A DNA stretch of 64,000 bases. Origin: Fratercula arctica. Lineage: Eukaryota > Chordata > Aves > Charadriiformes > Alcidae. Of this stretch, positions 63,144 to 64,000 are shown one piece after another (position 1 is the stretch's first letter; each line of letters begins with the position of its first letter). The DNA lies in NCBI GenBank assembly GCA_947846985.1, contig CANTUZ010000011.1:31863589-31927588 (forward strand), in the 5' to 3' direction. Both the position numbers and the translations under genes were made by a program. A model generated the notes under the pieces. That model saw nothing but the letters and a program-made list of their open reading frames with translations, was not told where the DNA came from and did not search any database.

Positions 63144-64000
63144 GTAAGTACTCTTGCTTGTAACTGACCTAGTAAGTTCTGAAATATCTGTTGCTGACAT
63201 CAGTGGGGAAATTTTTTAATTTACATGAAAACCTGTTAGCAAGTTCAAAAGGTATGAAAAATCTGCCGCTTCGCTCTTTTTACAGCAAATTTTACTATAC
63301 TTATGGCAAAACCCAGAAACATCCATTTTCCATGCTGCACTTTCTCCTCAAATGCCCACAAATCTAATGCTAAAAACCCAAGACATAGACGCAATTCTGG
63401 CCGTCCAGACCACCAACAAATCTGATGAACAGCCAAATCTGTCGGCACTCCTTGCTCTGCCCAACACTCTCCGATGTCCCAGGAATAAAAGAGCAGACAA
63501 AATGCACTGACAGAGCCTTTCATTCCCCTCACTTCACGCAGATTTCCAGAACAGCACAACACATTTGAGCAGCAGCTGGAGGGTTGCTGGATACATAACT
63601 GCACTTCATAAAACAGCATCTGACCTCCTGCACTCCTACCACTAGAATACTCTTAATTAGCTGTAGCCTGGGAATGGCTGGAGATTCCTGAAATAGTCAG
63701 TTAATGAAGACTGACATGCACCAAACTGTAACAGCAAGGAGCGCAGTGAACATGGCAGCTAGCTTGGGGATTAATGCGTTGCACGTGTCCAGGACTGCTG
63801 TCAAAGCTCCAGCACTTTTCCTGAGGTATATGACCCTCCATAAAATGAAAACAAACAAACAAAAAACCCCCCACAATAAAGTTTATTTCCTAAGTTAGTT
63901 TTGTGACATTAACGGTTTATGTATAATGACTCACTGGGTACAATTAAATCCATATGTTTATGTAAGAGTCACTCTCAAAAGCATGTTTATTGCAAGAGGT
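63144..64000. other. non-coding stretch, no gene seen
   Basis: A 124-codon frame on the minus strand (63245-63619) overlaps nothing recognisable and is within chance length. An A/C-rich simple patch lies near 63850-63873. The window ends without an identifiable element. Confidence 0.65.

Noticed and set aside
1..64000. CRISPR arrays, insertion sequences, operons, prophage or an integrated retrovirus
   Set aside because: There are no regularly spaced repeats, no transposase or integrase frames, no LTR pairs and no prokaryote-like gene packing. The sequence is vertebrate non-coding DNA.

Overview
The window looks like a piece of a bird genome. The clearest clue is a CR1 LINE fragment at about 24194-24337 that reads like the end of an avian CR1 ORF2. 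A second, much older CR1/L3-type LINE 3' end lies at 29030-29575. The rest is AT-rich, has very few interspersed repeats, and carries A-tracts, weak microsatellites and old amniote-type repeat relics. No bacterial, organellar or viral gene organisation is visible.

I find no convincing protein-coding gene, exon series, tRNA, rRNA or other structural RNA gene. The DNA is best read as intergenic or large-intron sequence. Nearly all open frames fit chance: at roughly 6% stop codons per codon, the longest chance frame expected in 64 kb on six frames is about 140 codons, and the second longest here is 142. The exception is a 220-codon frame at 4821-5483, which is too long for that simple expectation and resembles nothing I recognise.

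Layout. 0-5 kb: plain non-coding DNA with a small tandem duplication at 111-130. 4.8-5.5 kb: the 220-codon frame. 8.1-8.9 kb: two well-formed inverted repeats, a 14-pair stem with one bulge and a 12-pair perfect stem. 9.9 kb: an octamer-type site beside a short palindrome. 11.5-12.8 kb: two slightly CpG-richer patches. 12.8-24 kb: AT-rich DNA with homeobox-like motifs. 24.2 kb: avian CR1 fragment lacking its 3' end. 26.3-26.5 kb: a poly(A) signal, a 26-base A-tract and a flanking 11-base direct repeat that together look like a small retrocopy. 29.0-29.6 kb: old CR1/L3 element. 33-44 kb: several very worn candidate relics (MIR-like and palindromic). 48.2 and 54.5 kb: short tandem duplications. 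61.3-63.2 kb: a cluster of three ancient repeat relics, including the best MIR-like SINE of the window.

There are no genes here whose joint action could be described. The points most worth checking are the long frame at 4.8-5.5 kb, the hairpin at 8.16 kb, the retrocopy-like unit at 26.4 kb and the ancient-repeat cluster at the right end. All repeat-family names come from memory of consensus features, with no database search, so boundaries are approximate.
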